A stretch of 64,000 nt of DNA from Methanobacteriota archaeon (GCA_002718195.1 PBDU01000011.1:27927-91926), one strand, 5' to 3'. Shown: positions 14,937-24,522, counted from the stretch's first letter. Translations and numbers: made by a program. The notes: generated from the sequence alone by a model not told the origin.

Positions 14937-16745
14937 TCAATCTCTGCTTTTGCGTTGTAGAATTGAAATTATTATTCCCGCAATGAAAACTAAGACTAAC
15001 GGAGGGGCAAATGAAGGTACTAGTCCCGGAGATATATCAGCACCTGTAACGACGAAGTATGCTGCGTTATTTGTCTCGTCATACTCGTCAATAATATCGG
15101 TTGCATCAATAACAATCCTAATATCCATTTGACCTGGAGAAGTTACTGTATAATTCCAGATTAGCGATTCAGTTGAATCCGCAAGCGTTCCTGCCTCCAA
15201 AATTCTAGTTTCCATAACGCTCCAATTCACATCGGACAGTCTGTCTGCTGGGGCTATTTCCAGTCTAACGTTGATGCTACCACCATATGGCTGATTGGAT
15301 TCAATAACAGATTCGATTTCCACAAGCCCTGAACTTTGCCCTGGTCTTACCACTAATTTGTCAATGGTTGTTTGGCTAGCATTCCATCCAATGTCCAAAC
15401 CAGGAAGGATTTGGAAGGATGATGTTGAGGAAATAAATTCATTGCCAGCATTATCGACTACCACTGCTTTAACCAATAAAAATTGGTGAGATTTAGTTGC
15501 CCAGGATGCTAGTCCGATTGTCCCATCTAAACCTGATGTTCCAACAGTTAACCAAGATCCCGTCAAATCTGGGAAAGTACCAACGCCATTAGAATCAAAG
15601 CCGTATTGAATGTAAGAGGATGACTCATCAATTCCGCTCAAATCGTCAACTGCTTCATAGGTAATGTTTGCTTCACCAATTCTTGAAGTTGTAAGCTCGT
15701 CAATAGTCCATTTAATTCCCTCGGGTGCAGTAAAATCTGATGATATATTTGTTGAAATAGATGCTCCTGTATTACCGATTTTATCAACGGCTCTGAACCA
15801 AACCTGTGTTGTTCCTTCTGATACGCTAATCGATACAGAATCTTGGGTTGTGGATGTCCATTGTTGATTGTCCAGTGAGTATTCCACGCTGTGGACTCCG
15901 CTACCAAGTCCGTCATCAGCAGAAGTTTGCAAATCAGAGATTTCGGCATTTTCACTCGACTGCCATCCATTTGAGGATAAGGTAGGTTCGCTCATAGTTG
16001 GACCAGTCCTGTCTATTCCCATGAAAATAGTTTGAGAATTGCTCAATCCCGAATCGTCATACACTGTTAATCTCGGGTTCCATGTACCTTCTTGGAATGC
16101 GCCGCTGGCCCAGTCCCATCCATAATTCAATGAATTGCCTGAGTCCAATGCTGGACTTCCTGGTCCAGGAGCATTGCTAAGGGATGCTCTGTCGAAGTCA
16201 TCATCGCTAACAGAATATCGGAACTCCAATGTTCCATCTGCAGGGGTATTGAACCACATTCTTTGAGTTGATGAACTACCATCGCCGATTATCGGGCTCA
16301 AGATAGTAAATTCAGTTATCAGTGGCTGTTGGTTTGCAATGGAGAAATTACCTGAATAAAATACAACATCCGCATTCGCGTCACTATCCCATAACGTTGC
16401 TCTAAGTTGATATGAGTCATTTTCATAATTATTTGAATTCATGTGTTTGATGAATGGAGCAGATGTAAGGTTTGCAACCGTGGTCCAGTCTGCTGAATTA
16501 GAGGAAATTTCGATTAGAATTGAATCTACTGTACCGGTTCCTGAAGTGGAAAAAGTAAGTGTATGGGTGCCTTTAATGACATCATTTTCGCTTGGTCCAT
16601 TAGAAAAACTAGCGGATAGCGATGAGGACATTTTGACAACATCTTCTTGCTCTAGGGAGTCGAGATTAACAGAATCTAAGGGCACAAATGCCATCAACAA
16701 AAGCAAAACTAGGAGAAAAGACTTGCAAAGAAGTTGTCTCCCCAT
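14937..16745 (-). CDS. Secreted, membrane-anchored Ig/CARDB surface protein
   Basis: This 602 aa protein has a Sec signal peptide (hydrophobic core about residues 9-22 after a basic start), several Ig-like segments, and a C-terminal helix at about 575-597 followed by QRKSRD. The segment at about 260-330, with AVDKIGNTGAS, resembles the Ig-like domains of bacterial surface proteins. The segment at about 465-565, ending in DIIDEYDETNNAAYFVV, is a CARDB-type (cell-adhesion-related) domain. The exact function is unknown; the partner is likely extracellular. It is divergent from the next surface protein, with AT-rich AATAAAAATC in the shared upstream region. Confidence 0.85.
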   Translation of the reverse strand: MGRQLLCKSFLLVLLLLMAFVPLDSVNLDSLEQEDVVKMSSSLSASFSNGPSENDVIKGTHTLTFSTSGTGTVDSILIEISSNSADWTTVANLTSAPFIKHMNSNNYENDSYQLRATLWDSDANADVVFYSGNFSIANQQPLITEFTILSPIIGDGSSSTQRMWFNTPADGTLEFRYSVSDDDFDRASLSNAPGPGSPALDSGNSLNYGWDWASGAFQEGTWNPRLTVYDDSGLSNSQTIFMGIDRTGPTMSEPTLSSNGWQSSENAEISDLQTSADDGLGSGVHSVEYSLDNQQWTSTTQDSVSISVSEGTTQVWFRAVDKIGNTGASISTNISSDFTAPEGIKWTIDELTTSRIGEANITYEAVDDLSGIDESSSYIQYGFDSNGVGTFPDLTGSWLTVGTSGLDGTIGLASWATKSHQFLLVKAVVVDNAGNEFISSTSSFQILPGLDIGWNASQTTIDKLVVRPGQSSGLVEIESVIESNQPYGGSINVRLEIAPADRLSDVNWSVMETRILEAGTLADSTESLIWNYTVTSPGQMDIRIVIDATDIIDEYDETNNAAYFVVTGADISPGLVPSFAPPLVLVFIAGIIISILQRKSRD

Positions 16746-16906
16746 GAAGTTAAGACATCATAGGCTGCCCTTGAAACCTCCGATTTTTATTGATACAAAT
16801 TGGTTAGTTTTTCGATGTCGAAGAATAGCCAAGTCTAATGAATCTCGCAATAAATCAGAGTTTGGTTGAGATGGGTTCAAGTGTTGTCCGCTTTCTCGAT
16901 GTATTG

Positions 16907-19696
16907 ATGATAGGGAAAAGCAGAGTTGTGCTAGTCGTTCTGCTGATGCTTTGCAGTATGGTTCCATTCAACATAAGTGCTGCAGATAGCGGTGGAATTC
17001 TTGCCTCTTCAGATACAATGTCTTATTCTCCTTTGAACCCCTCGGCAGGAGATTCAATAGAGATCACGTTGACTCTTTCCAATAACAACCAAGCCACTGC
17101 TTATGATGTTCAGTATTCCTTTTACAAGGATAGTATTTCTTCAGGAAGCAGAATAAAAACTGACCTTGTAACAATCTCAGGTCAAGGGTTTGAAGACGTA
17201 ACAGCGACTTGGAATTCCCTAACTGCGGGAGAACATAGAATATGGGTAACATATGAGTATAACGGGGCTGGAGAACAATCTTTCTTTCTAACTTTTAACG
17301 TGACAGGCCTAGCAGACATAAGAATCGATTCTGCCAGCATAACTCAGCCAAGCGTTCTCAATTCAGGCGATACTGCTCAACTTGAAATCGTGGTTAGTAA
17401 TGCTGGAACGGTTGATGCTCCGGAGTCCAAAGTTGGATTAAATTGGGGTGATGGAGTGCTTGAAACTGTTCCTACACCTGCATTAACCGCTGGGCAATCA
17501 GCAACGCTCTACCATAATTTCACACTACCACAAACAGGTGAACACACTCTGCAGATCACTCCAGATTCGGAAGATGATGTCACAGAGGCTAATGAACAAG
17601 GAAAAGAGCTAAACCATCCCTACACAGTATCTCCTAGAGTGGATATAGAACATTTCACTGAAATTAGTATCTCAACAGAAGATGAGTTCAATGGTCCTTG
17701 GATAATTTCTGGTATCATTTCCAAGGATAGGCTCGGAAGCCTTACAGTTCCAGTATATATCGAGATAATTGGGTCAAATGGCAACCCAATTCCGCTGGCT
17801 CCAATCCAAGTGGAACTAGCCGGAGAAGGTTTTGTTACCAAAGAGTGGAGTTACACATTAACATCGAGCGAAGTTGCAACACTTGCAAAAACTCCTCACA
17901 CAGTTACAGCTGTAATAGATAGGTTGGGCACCTGGGGGGTAATTCAAGAAGATATTAGCAATGATAGGTCTAGTTCAACTATAGTGCTTGAGGAGGTTCC
18001 AGATGTTTATGTTGATGCAATAGCAATTCCAGACCCTTATTCGGTAAATTCTGGAGATATGGTGACATGGTCTGTGACAGCCACTAATACCGCTTCGGTA
18101 GAGGTAACTGGTACCTTTTCATACACATGGGAGGGAAGTTCAGGAGAATCTATCCTTATTCGTTTGAATGGTGGGGAGGCATACACATGGGTGACTGAGC
18201 CTTTGCCTACTCTAACCGGAGCACACACTGCTTATTTCAATGCACAGTGGATTCCATCAGCACAATCATACGATAGTGATCCAACAAATTCACAAGCAAA
18301 TGGGACAGTTTCTGTTGAGGCGCCGCTCAGACTAAACTGGGTTCCAACAACACTTGCGATAACAGATTCTTCCGGTACCAATGCACCAGAAATTTTAGAG
18401 AATGGTGAAGAATATACAATCTCAATCAATCTCACGAGTATTGAGACTGGAGAATTGACTTTCTTTTGTACCGATAACGGAGGAAACCTATTCCAAGAGA
18501 TTCCAGTAAATGTGGAAGAAAGAGGACAAAGAGTCAACGTTCAATGCACATTTGTAGCCTCTGGTCCTCTAACCACGGTAATGCTTCAACCGAGCGATTC
18601 AAATGTAGTCAATACATTTTCCAGGGCAATTGAAACCTCAGTACCAAATAACGGGAATGGCGACCCAGATGCACAACCCATTAGAGGATTCATTTTGATT
18701 GGAGGTGTTTCACTATTTGTGTTGATTGGAATATTAGTTGCTGCAATTTATCTAACAAGAGAGGTTGAAGAAGAAGTCGAGAGAGATATCTACGAATATT
18801 GTCCTTCATGTGATCACGAATTGGAGGGTCACGAAGATAGATGCCCATCTTGTAACTTCAATCTCAAGAAGGCAAGAAAGCAATTCCACGATTGTTCTGC
18901 ATGTGGTCAGTCGATTCCGGATTTGATGGAATACTGCGTCTATTGTGGTGCAGAGCAAGATGTCAAATCATTCTTCGAACAAAGAGAGAGGAAAGAAGTA
19001 GTCAAGAAAGAGATAGCAATTAAAGAAATCAGCGATGATGAAATCGTGAGTGGAACTGCTGACTTTGCTGCTACTGTGAAGGAATTCGGTCATGATGAAG
19101 ATGATTTAGAATCGGAATGGGATGAAAATATTGCTGTGGCTGAAGAAGCCGTAGATCAAGCATGGGAAAGAAGAAATGCTAACGATATAGCACTTGAAGA
19201 AATGACTCCAGAGGAGTATGAAGAATACCAAAATCAAATTACAACTAAGATGCAAACTGCCTCCGAACGCTTTGCTTCACACGACATCGATAAAATTCTT
19301 GCTGAGAAGGGTGATATTGAGGCTTTGAAAGACGATGGTTCCGAATTATCAGCATCAGATGCAAAAATTCGAGAGCGCCTGTTTGAAATTACCGGAGAAG
19401 ATGGCGTACTACCTGGCGAAGAGGTCAAAGTTGGTATGTCGCTAACAGATTCAAGTTTGGCTGGAAATGAGATTAAAGAATCCTCTTCAGATTTCAGTTT
19501 CGATGATGATGAGTTCCTTAATGAAACTCAAAAAGCCGAGAAGAGGAAAACTGAAGAAAGAAAGAAAAGAAGAGCCCCTCGTAAGAGAACCCAAGTCGTT
19601 GAAGAGAAACCTGAAACGGCTGAATGTGGGGCATGTGGTAGTGATATACCTGTGAATGCAAAGTCCTGCAACGTTTGCGGGGCAGTATTTGAATGA
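16907..19696 (+). CDS. Surface CARDB protein with cytoplasmic tail bearing three zinc ribbons
   Basis: The ATG at 16907 gives a compact Sec signal peptide (MIGKSRVVLVVLLMLCS). Frame-open ATGs at 16838 and 16871 would add an odd N-terminus. From the chosen start the protein has 929 aa. The ectodomain holds CARDB-like repeats (for example the domain after GLADIRIDSASI). One helix is encoded at about 18687-18756. The tail after it has four-Cys ribbons at about 18799-18858 (CPSC/CPSC), 18895-18950 (CSAC/CVYC) and 19624-19685 (CGAC/CNVC). Between ribbons two and three lies an acidic, helical stretch of about 220 residues. The layout suggests a transmembrane scaffold or sensor, but the role is unknown. 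Confidence 0.82.
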   Translation: MIGKSRVVLVVLLMLCSMVPFNISAADSGGILASSDTMSYSPLNPSAGDSIEITLTLSNNNQATAYDVQYSFYKDSISSGSRIKTDLVTISGQGFEDVTATWNSLTAGEHRIWVTYEYNGAGEQSFFLTFNVTGLADIRIDSASITQPSVLNSGDTAQLEIVVSNAGTVDAPESKVGLNWGDGVLETVPTPALTAGQSATLYHNFTLPQTGEHTLQITPDSEDDVTEANEQGKELNHPYTVSPRVDIEHFTEISISTEDEFNGPWIISGIISKDRLGSLTVPVYIEIIGSNGNPIPLAPIQVELAGEGFVTKEWSYTLTSSEVATLAKTPHTVTAVIDRLGTWGVIQEDISNDRSSSTIVLEEVPDVYVDAIAIPDPYSVNSGDMVTWSVTATNTASVEVTGTFSYTWEGSSGESILIRLNGGEAYTWVTEPLPTLTGAHTAYFNAQWIPSAQSYDSDPTNSQANGTVSVEAPLRLNWVPTTLAITDSSGTNAPEILENGEEYTISINLTSIETGELTFFCTDNGGNLFQEIPVNVEERGQRVNVQCTFVASGPLTTVMLQPSDSNVVNTFSRAIETSVPNNGNGDPDAQPIRGFILIGGVSLFVLIGILVAAIYLTREVEEEVERDIYEYCPSCDHELEGHEDRCPSCNFNLKKARKQFHDCSACGQSIPDLMEYCVYCGAEQDVKSFFEQRERKEVVKKEIAIKEISDDEIVSGTADFAATVKEFGHDEDDLESEWDENIAVAEEAVDQAWERRNANDIALEEMTPEEYEEYQNQITTKMQTASERFASHDIDKILAEKGDIEALKDDGSELSASDAKIRERLFEITGEDGVLPGEEVKVGMSLTDSSLAGNEIKESSSDFSFDDDEFLNETQKAEKRKTEERKKRRAPRKRTQVVEEKPETAECGACGSDIPVNAKSCNVCGAVFE

Positions 19697-19845
19697 GGTC
19701 TGTCCGCACTCATAGGGCTCGTCATAGCAGCAAGCTCGGCTACCTATATCGCATCATCCAGACATGCATGCTATGAATTAGGATTTATCAAGTTCTTGTA
19801 CGGATTACCGTTTGGTTCAAATCCGAGTTATTTCTCGAGGGCATC

Positions 19846-20412
19846 ATGCAAGGAAGGTGGTTGGTGTCTTCTTTGCTTCTTATCCTAGTACTCCCAATGT
19901 TTTCTGGGTGTTTGAGTTTAGTTACGATGAGAGAGATGATGGAACAAGAAAGAGGTGAGCCTCAAGTTGAGAGAACTCAAGAAACTCATACAATAGCACA
20001 TACATTTGACTGGACAAGTTTAGATGATGTCGAATACTCAAACGTATCCACATTCTATGTGAGAGATGATGTGGCAGAGATTGTAATTTATTTCAAAGCA
20101 GCATTTTCAGGTTCTGAATTCACCGGGGCATTCGATTGTAATGGGATTCTTGGTAGATACGTAGAAGCCACCTTAACAGATGCAACAGGAGTAGTAGTTT
20201 GGTCCGAGAATGTATGCGAGGACTATAATCCATTGAATTCTCATATCTATGCTGATCCGACCCTACCAAATGGTGAATGGACTCTAGAGGTTAATGCAAG
20301 AGGATTCGGTGAATCTGCTACAAATACGCTCAAGGATTCTTTTTCAGTAGTTGTAACGGTTTACAAAGACTGCCTTGAATATCCAACAGAGAATTTATGC
20401 GTTGATTCTTAA
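19846..20412 (+). CDS. Predicted secreted lipoprotein
   Basis: This 188 aa protein starts with a signal peptide ending in a lipobox-like PMFSGC, with the lipidated Cys at residue 22. After it comes a helical, Glu/Arg-rich spacer and a beta-rich domain with four Cys (in FDCNGIL, NVCEDY, KDCLEY and NLCVD), which could form two disulfides. No family is recognised. It is convergent with the nuclease gene; the stops are adjacent. The 149 bases upstream contain a 6-bp stem (CGGATT 19801-19806 with AATCCG 19820-19825) and no other gene. Confidence 0.75.
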   Translation: MQGRWLVSSLLLILVLPMFSGCLSLVTMREMMEQERGEPQVERTQETHTIAHTFDWTSLDDVEYSNVSTFYVRDDVAEIVIYFKAAFSGSEFTGAFDCNGILGRYVEATLTDATGVVVWSENVCEDYNPLNSHIYADPTLPNGEWTLEVNARGFGESATNTLKDSFSVVVTVYKDCLEYPTENLCVDS

Positions 20413-21576
20413 TCATTCAACCAATGATTGGTCGCATGCATAACGCCTTGAACAATTCAAACACTTTCCTTCTCGTTCGTGGTTCCTTTTGGCACCACCC
20501 TCAACCAACAGGCGCTGTATTTCTTTTATCTCATCGAATAAAGATTGCTTAGTTTTCTCATCCCATTCAATTCTGAATATGGTGTCATCACCATACCTAA
20601 GGACTCCATATGGTATTTCGCGATTGGTACTAATGGACACCAAATGAAGGTAAGCCAGCAGCTGCATTTTATGAGAGTCATACGGTTTATGCGGCACTCG
20701 ACCTGTCTTTTGCTCGACAGGAATAAACTCACCATCAACTATGACGATTTGGTCAGGTCTTCCGCGCAAACCTATGGATTCATCCTTTAGCAGATCTGAA
20801 GATTCTTCATCATCAGAGTAAGCGATATCGATGTCTTCCTCGAAACCCAGATCATTTCTTGAAGTTTCGAATTTAGCAAAATCAATCAATGTCCTCTGAA
20901 GTTGCCATGAGGCAATTAAAGTCCAAACCATCGCTGTGAGAATTAATATGAAAATAGCCTGGTTTCTATCAGAAGCAAAAACAAGCCCAATTGCGTGAAT
21001 CCCCATCACAATGGCTGACATCAGAAAAGTTGCCTCCAACTTTCCAGCTTCAAACCAACCTCCGACGAAATTATTGTTTTCCCATGTACTTTCAAAAATT
21101 TCAATGATCACTTTGTCCTCAGTTGGCTTTTTTGTACCAATAAAAGAGCGCCATGGCAGATACACAAGAACAATTCCTGCGATTAACACCATTAATGCCC
21201 ATATAGACAAAAATCTAGCAGCATCATTGGTTGATATGTTTACATCATCGATTAAATCTAGTAAAATTGCATCAAGCAGGAAAGCAATAATTACAGTGAA
21301 CCACCAAGTCCAAATTACATTGCTTCTGTTGTACTGAAGGCGATTTTCAGCGTAATCTGAAACTCTTTCATGAATTGCCTTGTGTTTTTCAATTCCAGAT
21401 TCAAGCGCTTCTCCAACTCCAGTATTTCCTTCTCTTGCGAGTTCAAACGACTTCGGGCAATACTTGTGTCTCTCTAGGTCCGAAGCACTAACAGGAACCA
21501 TTTTTTCTTTGTTTTTTTGCCAGAACCCTTCATGATTCTGACGGGGGTAGTTTTCCACTTCTTCATGTGAAGACAT
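20413..21576 (-). CDS. Cas4-like PD-(D/E)XK nuclease with four internal membrane helices
   Basis: The sequence carries the full set of Cas4/Dna2-type signatures. There is one N-terminal Cys (C40 in HKYCPKSF) and three C-terminal Cys (C372, C375, C381 in KCLNCSRRYAC), as in the 4Fe-4S-binding family. The nuclease motifs are RGRPDQIVIV (D275), FIPVEQKTG (E288, K290) and KMQLLAYLH (Q305, Y309). Between the first Cys and the nuclease core, residues about 87-225 hold four hydrophobic helices. The enzyme would therefore be tethered to the membrane. It has 387 aa against about 170-200 for Cas4. No CRISPR array or other cas gene is nearby. GAGGGGAATT precedes the ATG at 21576. It is divergent from rpsB. 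The role is unknown; DNA end processing or uptake-related degradation is a guess. Confidence 0.82.
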   Translation of the reverse strand: MSSHEEVENYPRQNHEGFWQKNKEKMVPVSASDLERHKYCPKSFELAREGNTGVGEALESGIEKHKAIHERVSDYAENRLQYNRSNVIWTWWFTVIIAFLLDAILLDLIDDVNISTNDAARFLSIWALMVLIAGIVLVYLPWRSFIGTKKPTEDKVIIEIFESTWENNNFVGGWFEAGKLEATFLMSAIVMGIHAIGLVFASDRNQAIFILILTAMVWTLIASWQLQRTLIDFAKFETSRNDLGFEEDIDIAYSDDEESSDLLKDESIGLRGRPDQIVIVDGEFIPVEQKTGRVPHKPYDSHKMQLLAYLHLVSISTNREIPYGVLRYGDDTIFRIEWDEKTKQSLFDEIKEIQRLLVEGGAKRNHEREGKCLNCSRRYACDQSLVE

Positions 21577-21678
21577 AATTCCCCTCGAGGTCGTAGCATT
21601 ACAGCAACCATATCATCTCTTCTACGACGATTTGTGGCTAATTCTGTTGATTTACTGATATTTTGCCTTGCGAAGCGG

Positions 21679-21685
21679 TTTAATA
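21679..21685 (+). promoter_or_regulatory. TATA box of rpsB
   Basis: TTTAATA lies 37 bases before the rpsB start codon, in a 145-base divergent region. It matches archaeal box A, and transcription would begin near 21708. A GAGGT at 21710-21714 then serves as ribosome binding site seven bases before ATG 21722. Confidence 0.5.
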
Positions 21686-21721
21686 GGGGGGTAAAGTGGG
21701 GCGCTTGCTGAGGTCCCTAAG

Positions 21722-22330
21722 ATGTCTGATGAAGCCAGTTTGCTCGTTCCATTTGAAGTCTATGAAGAAAATGCTGCTAACATTGGTACTCAACAAAAGA
21801 GTGCACATATGGGCAGATTTATTGACAAGGTTAGAGAAGACGGGCTTTACCTATTGGATGTTAACGCAACTGACAGCAGAATAAGAATGATTGCAAACAT
21901 GATCAACCAATATGATTCAGGTAGAATCATGGTCGTCTCTGCAAGGCAATATGGGCAAAGACCTGCAAGGCTATTCTCTGAAGCAATCGGTGCACTACCT
22001 GCAGTTGGTAGATTCATCCCAGGATCATTGACAAACCCGGTCCTTCCAACATTTGTAGAACCAGAGGTTCTGTTTGTAACAGACCCAGCAGCTGACCAGC
22101 AAGCACTAACAGAGGCTGTCAACAACGGATTGCCTATCGTAGGATTAGTCGATGCAAACAACAACTTGAGAAACGTTGATGTTGCGCTTCCTGTAAACAA
22201 CAAAGGAAGACGCTCATTGGCTCTAGTTTACTGGTTGTTAGCAAGAGAGGTCCTGAAGGCTCGTGGCGAAACCACAGATGAGGCATGGGCTGCTGATAAC
22301 GACCTTGAAGATTGGCAATCATCATTCTGA
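21722..22330 (+). CDS. rpsB: 30S ribosomal protein uS2
   Basis: This 202 aa small-subunit protein is of archaeal/eukaryotic type. Conserved segments include MGRFIDKVREDGLYLLDVNAT, RFIPGSLTNPVLPTFVEPEVLFVTDP and LPIVGLVDANNNLRNVDVALPVNNKGRRSLALVYWLLARE. It stands alone here, outside the usual archaeal cluster with uS9, rpoN and eno. Its end overlaps the end of the convergent dihydrouridine synthase by nine bases. The start is fixed by GAGGT at 21710-21714. Confidence 0.97.
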   Translation: MSDEASLLVPFEVYEENAANIGTQQKSAHMGRFIDKVREDGLYLLDVNATDSRIRMIANMINQYDSGRIMVVSARQYGQRPARLFSEAIGALPAVGRFIPGSLTNPVLPTFVEPEVLFVTDPAADQQALTEAVNNGLPIVGLVDANNNLRNVDVALPVNNKGRRSLALVYWLLAREVLKARGETTDEAWAADNDLEDWQSSF

Positions 22331-23344
22331 GGATGCATTTATCCCATCGTCTAGATATTTCTGTATACAGTCATTAAATTCTTCAAGCGAAGAAGTTTCG
22401 TGCATCATAGATCTGACTTTCTTAGAACCAGGCAATCCTTTTGTGAAGGAAATTGCATGCCTTTTCATCCATTTAGCACGAAGACCTGTAGTTTGTCTGC
22501 ATAAATCTACATAGCGATTCCAGCACCATGAACGAGTTGCGAATTGTTGTTGTAATTCGTCTAATTTATGCCACCGTTCATCTATCCAAGGAACTTCTTT
22601 CTCTGTCATCCAACCTAATTCCATTTTTATTTCCGCAAATATATTTGGCCTGCCAATAGCACCCCTGCCGATCATCAAACCACTTGCTGCAGTTTGCTTT
22701 AGACAGGCAGCAGCAGATTTTGCATCCACAACGTCTCCATTTGCAACAACCGGGACATTAACTGCTTGCACCACTTCTGCAATCTGACTCCAATCAGCCT
22801 CTCCCATGTATCGTTGTTTCAGGGTCCTGCCGTGAATACATATTCTTGAAACTCCAATCGATTCTAATTCTTTTGAAATTTGGAGGACGTTATTCTCTCC
22901 TGAACCTGTCCCAAGTCGCATCTTAGCAGTGACAGGAATATCCACATTTTCTATGATCTCTTTTACCATGTTAACCAGATTATCCGGCTCTCCCATCAGG
23001 GCTGCTCCTGCACATATTTTGGTCACCTTTGGCGCAGGACAACCAAAATTGAGATCTATTATATCTGCACTTTCCGATAGCAATATGGCTGCAGTAACCA
23101 TGTCGTTTACATCTCCTCCAAAGATTTGGGGAATAAACGGTTCTTCATCAGGATGTGATTCCATCTTTGCCCATGACGTCGTGGCCTTTCTGCTTAAAGC
23201 GGTTGAATTAGTGAATTCTGTTATTGTAAAATCAGCACCACATTCTCGAGCAAGCAAGCGGTAGGGAAGGTCGGTAACGCCTGCCATTGGAGCAAGGAAA
23301 ATCGGGCGTCTTTCACCCTTCCATTCCCCGAGTTTTTCGAACAT
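22322..23344 (-). CDS. dus: tRNA-dihydrouridine synthase (Dus family)
   Basis: This 340 aa FMN enzyme reduces uridines in the tRNA D-loop. The TIM-barrel start is FLAPMAGVTDLPYRLLARE, which binds FMN. The catalytic Cys is C102 in DLNFGCPAPKV. The downstream phosphate-binding segment is PVVANGDVVDAKSAAACLKQ, then GLMIGRGAIGRPNIF. The C-terminal helical domain is present and includes a HAISFTKGLPGS segment. It is most like the DusB/DusA superfamily; the exact U target cannot be read from sequence. It is followed on the same strand by a winged-helix gene three bases upstream. Confidence 0.93.
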   Translation of the reverse strand: MFEKLGEWKGERRPIFLAPMAGVTDLPYRLLARECGADFTITEFTNSTALSRKATTSWAKMESHPDEEPFIPQIFGGDVNDMVTAAILLSESADIIDLNFGCPAPKVTKICAGAALMGEPDNLVNMVKEIIENVDIPVTAKMRLGTGSGENNVLQISKELESIGVSRICIHGRTLKQRYMGEADWSQIAEVVQAVNVPVVANGDVVDAKSAAACLKQTAASGLMIGRGAIGRPNIFAEIKMELGWMTEKEVPWIDERWHKLDELQQQFATRSWCWNRYVDLCRQTTGLRAKWMKRHAISFTKGLPGSKKVRSMMHETSSLEEFNDCIQKYLDDGINASSE

Positions 23345-23347
23345 AAA

Positions 23348-24448
23348 TCAAGCCTCTGCTAGCAATTTACCTACTCTGCGAAGTCGCTCCAAAGTTCTCT
23401 CAAGTCTTTGATCCACTCTACTTTTTAGAGCATTATAATCATGGGCGGCTAACCTATAACCATGAGGTATTCTTCCTCCCAAGAGGTTCAACAAAAGTCT
23501 GCTTTCTTCTAAATTAAGGTCGGATATGATTCCTTCAATATCTTCAGGATTCAGATCGTTATTATTCAATCGTCCAAGAATTAGTGTTTGTGCAGAGTCG
23601 TTTAGATAGCGATTGAAACCTCCTTTTTTCTGTAGCCATTCTGGACCTCTTCTACCGTATTGTTGAGTAATTGCACTCCATATCGAAGTAGCTAATCTAT
23701 CAGTTCTTTCCACCTTTTCGACTATACCGCTTGGTCGAAATTTCTCAAGAATTCGTCCAGCTTTTGGTTTGTCAATTCCACACATTATCGCTGCTTCATC
23801 CACACTCAATGGCTCGTTTCTTTGAAGCATTGCAGAGAAAATCTTCGCACTTGGGCTATCTGGTAGAATTTCCTTTCCGGGTCTGTCTCCTAGTAAGCCC
23901 AAGTCATCCATCCATTGGGTCAAATCGGACATATCTTGATTCATCAATGGTCTTGATTCAACAATTTTGATAACCAGGGATAAAGGATCGTGTTCAGGCA
24001 TTTCAATACGCATCTGTGTGTTCTTTCTAGACCATTTTTCCTCAATGAACTCAAACTTTTCTGAAGTTATTTGCTTCGCCTGGTTGCAAAAAAACTCGAT
24101 ACCAAAATCTATGCTCATTCCTCTTAGGAAATATCTTCGCCACCCCTTACTTTCATCGCTAAAACTCATTATGCCCGATTCGCAGAGACGGACTAAGTGG
24201 TGGTTCATAGCAGGATAGGACACATCTAGTTCACTTGCGAGTTCTTTTGCATCCCACGACTTTTTTGGATGTGCAAGAATATGCTTTGATAATAATTGAT
24301 GAATAGGGGTAGTGGTCATGTCAGATTCTTGTGACCTGTGTCTAGACAAGTTCAAAGAATCGATTAACCATGTAATCAAATTATCACGTTGTTTCATACT
24401 TGCCGGCAACGGAACTTCGGATAGTTTTGCCTTGTGCATGATTCTCAT
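23348..24448 (-). CDS. Double winged-helix DNA-binding protein
   Basis: This 366 aa protein is a likely transcription regulator. An ArsR-like winged helix lies at about residues 50-110 (DAKELASELDVSYPAMNHHL as recognition region, then RYFLRG as wing). A second helix-turn-helix lies at about 210-265 (SVDEAAIMCGIDKPKAGRI). The C-terminal third is helical and Arg-rich and may dimerise. No ligand-binding domain is recognised. The gene lies upstream of dus with three bases between, so the two may be cotranscribed. AGGGAAAC precedes the ATG at 24448. The regulated genes are unknown. Confidence 0.75.
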   Translation of the reverse strand: MRIMHKAKLSEVPLPASMKQRDNLITWLIDSLNLSRHRSQESDMTTTPIHQLLSKHILAHPKKSWDAKELASELDVSYPAMNHHLVRLCESGIMSFSDESKGWRRYFLRGMSIDFGIEFFCNQAKQITSEKFEFIEEKWSRKNTQMRIEMPEHDPLSLVIKIVESRPLMNQDMSDLTQWMDDLGLLGDRPGKEILPDSPSAKIFSAMLQRNEPLSVDEAAIMCGIDKPKAGRILEKFRPSGIVEKVERTDRLATSIWSAITQQYGRRGPEWLQKKGGFNRYLNDSAQTLILGRLNNNDLNPEDIEGIISDLNLEESRLLLNLLGGRIPHGYRLAAHDYNALKSRVDQRLERTLERLRRVGKLLAEA

Positions 24449-24522
24449 GTTTCCCTACCGTCAATGGCTTTTCAAGTTCTCGTAAGAAATGCTTCTCAAA
24501 AAGCGATTATTGAAGAAAGTAT

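Noticed and set aside
19801..19836. tRNA-like T-loop (GGTTCAAATCC) upstream of the lipoprotein gene
   Set aside because: No acceptor stem, D-arm or anticodon arm can be built around it. The bases are better explained as a short 6-bp stem (CGGATT/AATCCG) in the leader.
20413..21576. Evidence of a CRISPR-Cas locus from the Cas4-like gene
   Set aside because: No repeat-spacer array and no cas1, cas2 or effector gene lies in the window. The membrane helices also set this protein apart from CRISPR Cas4.
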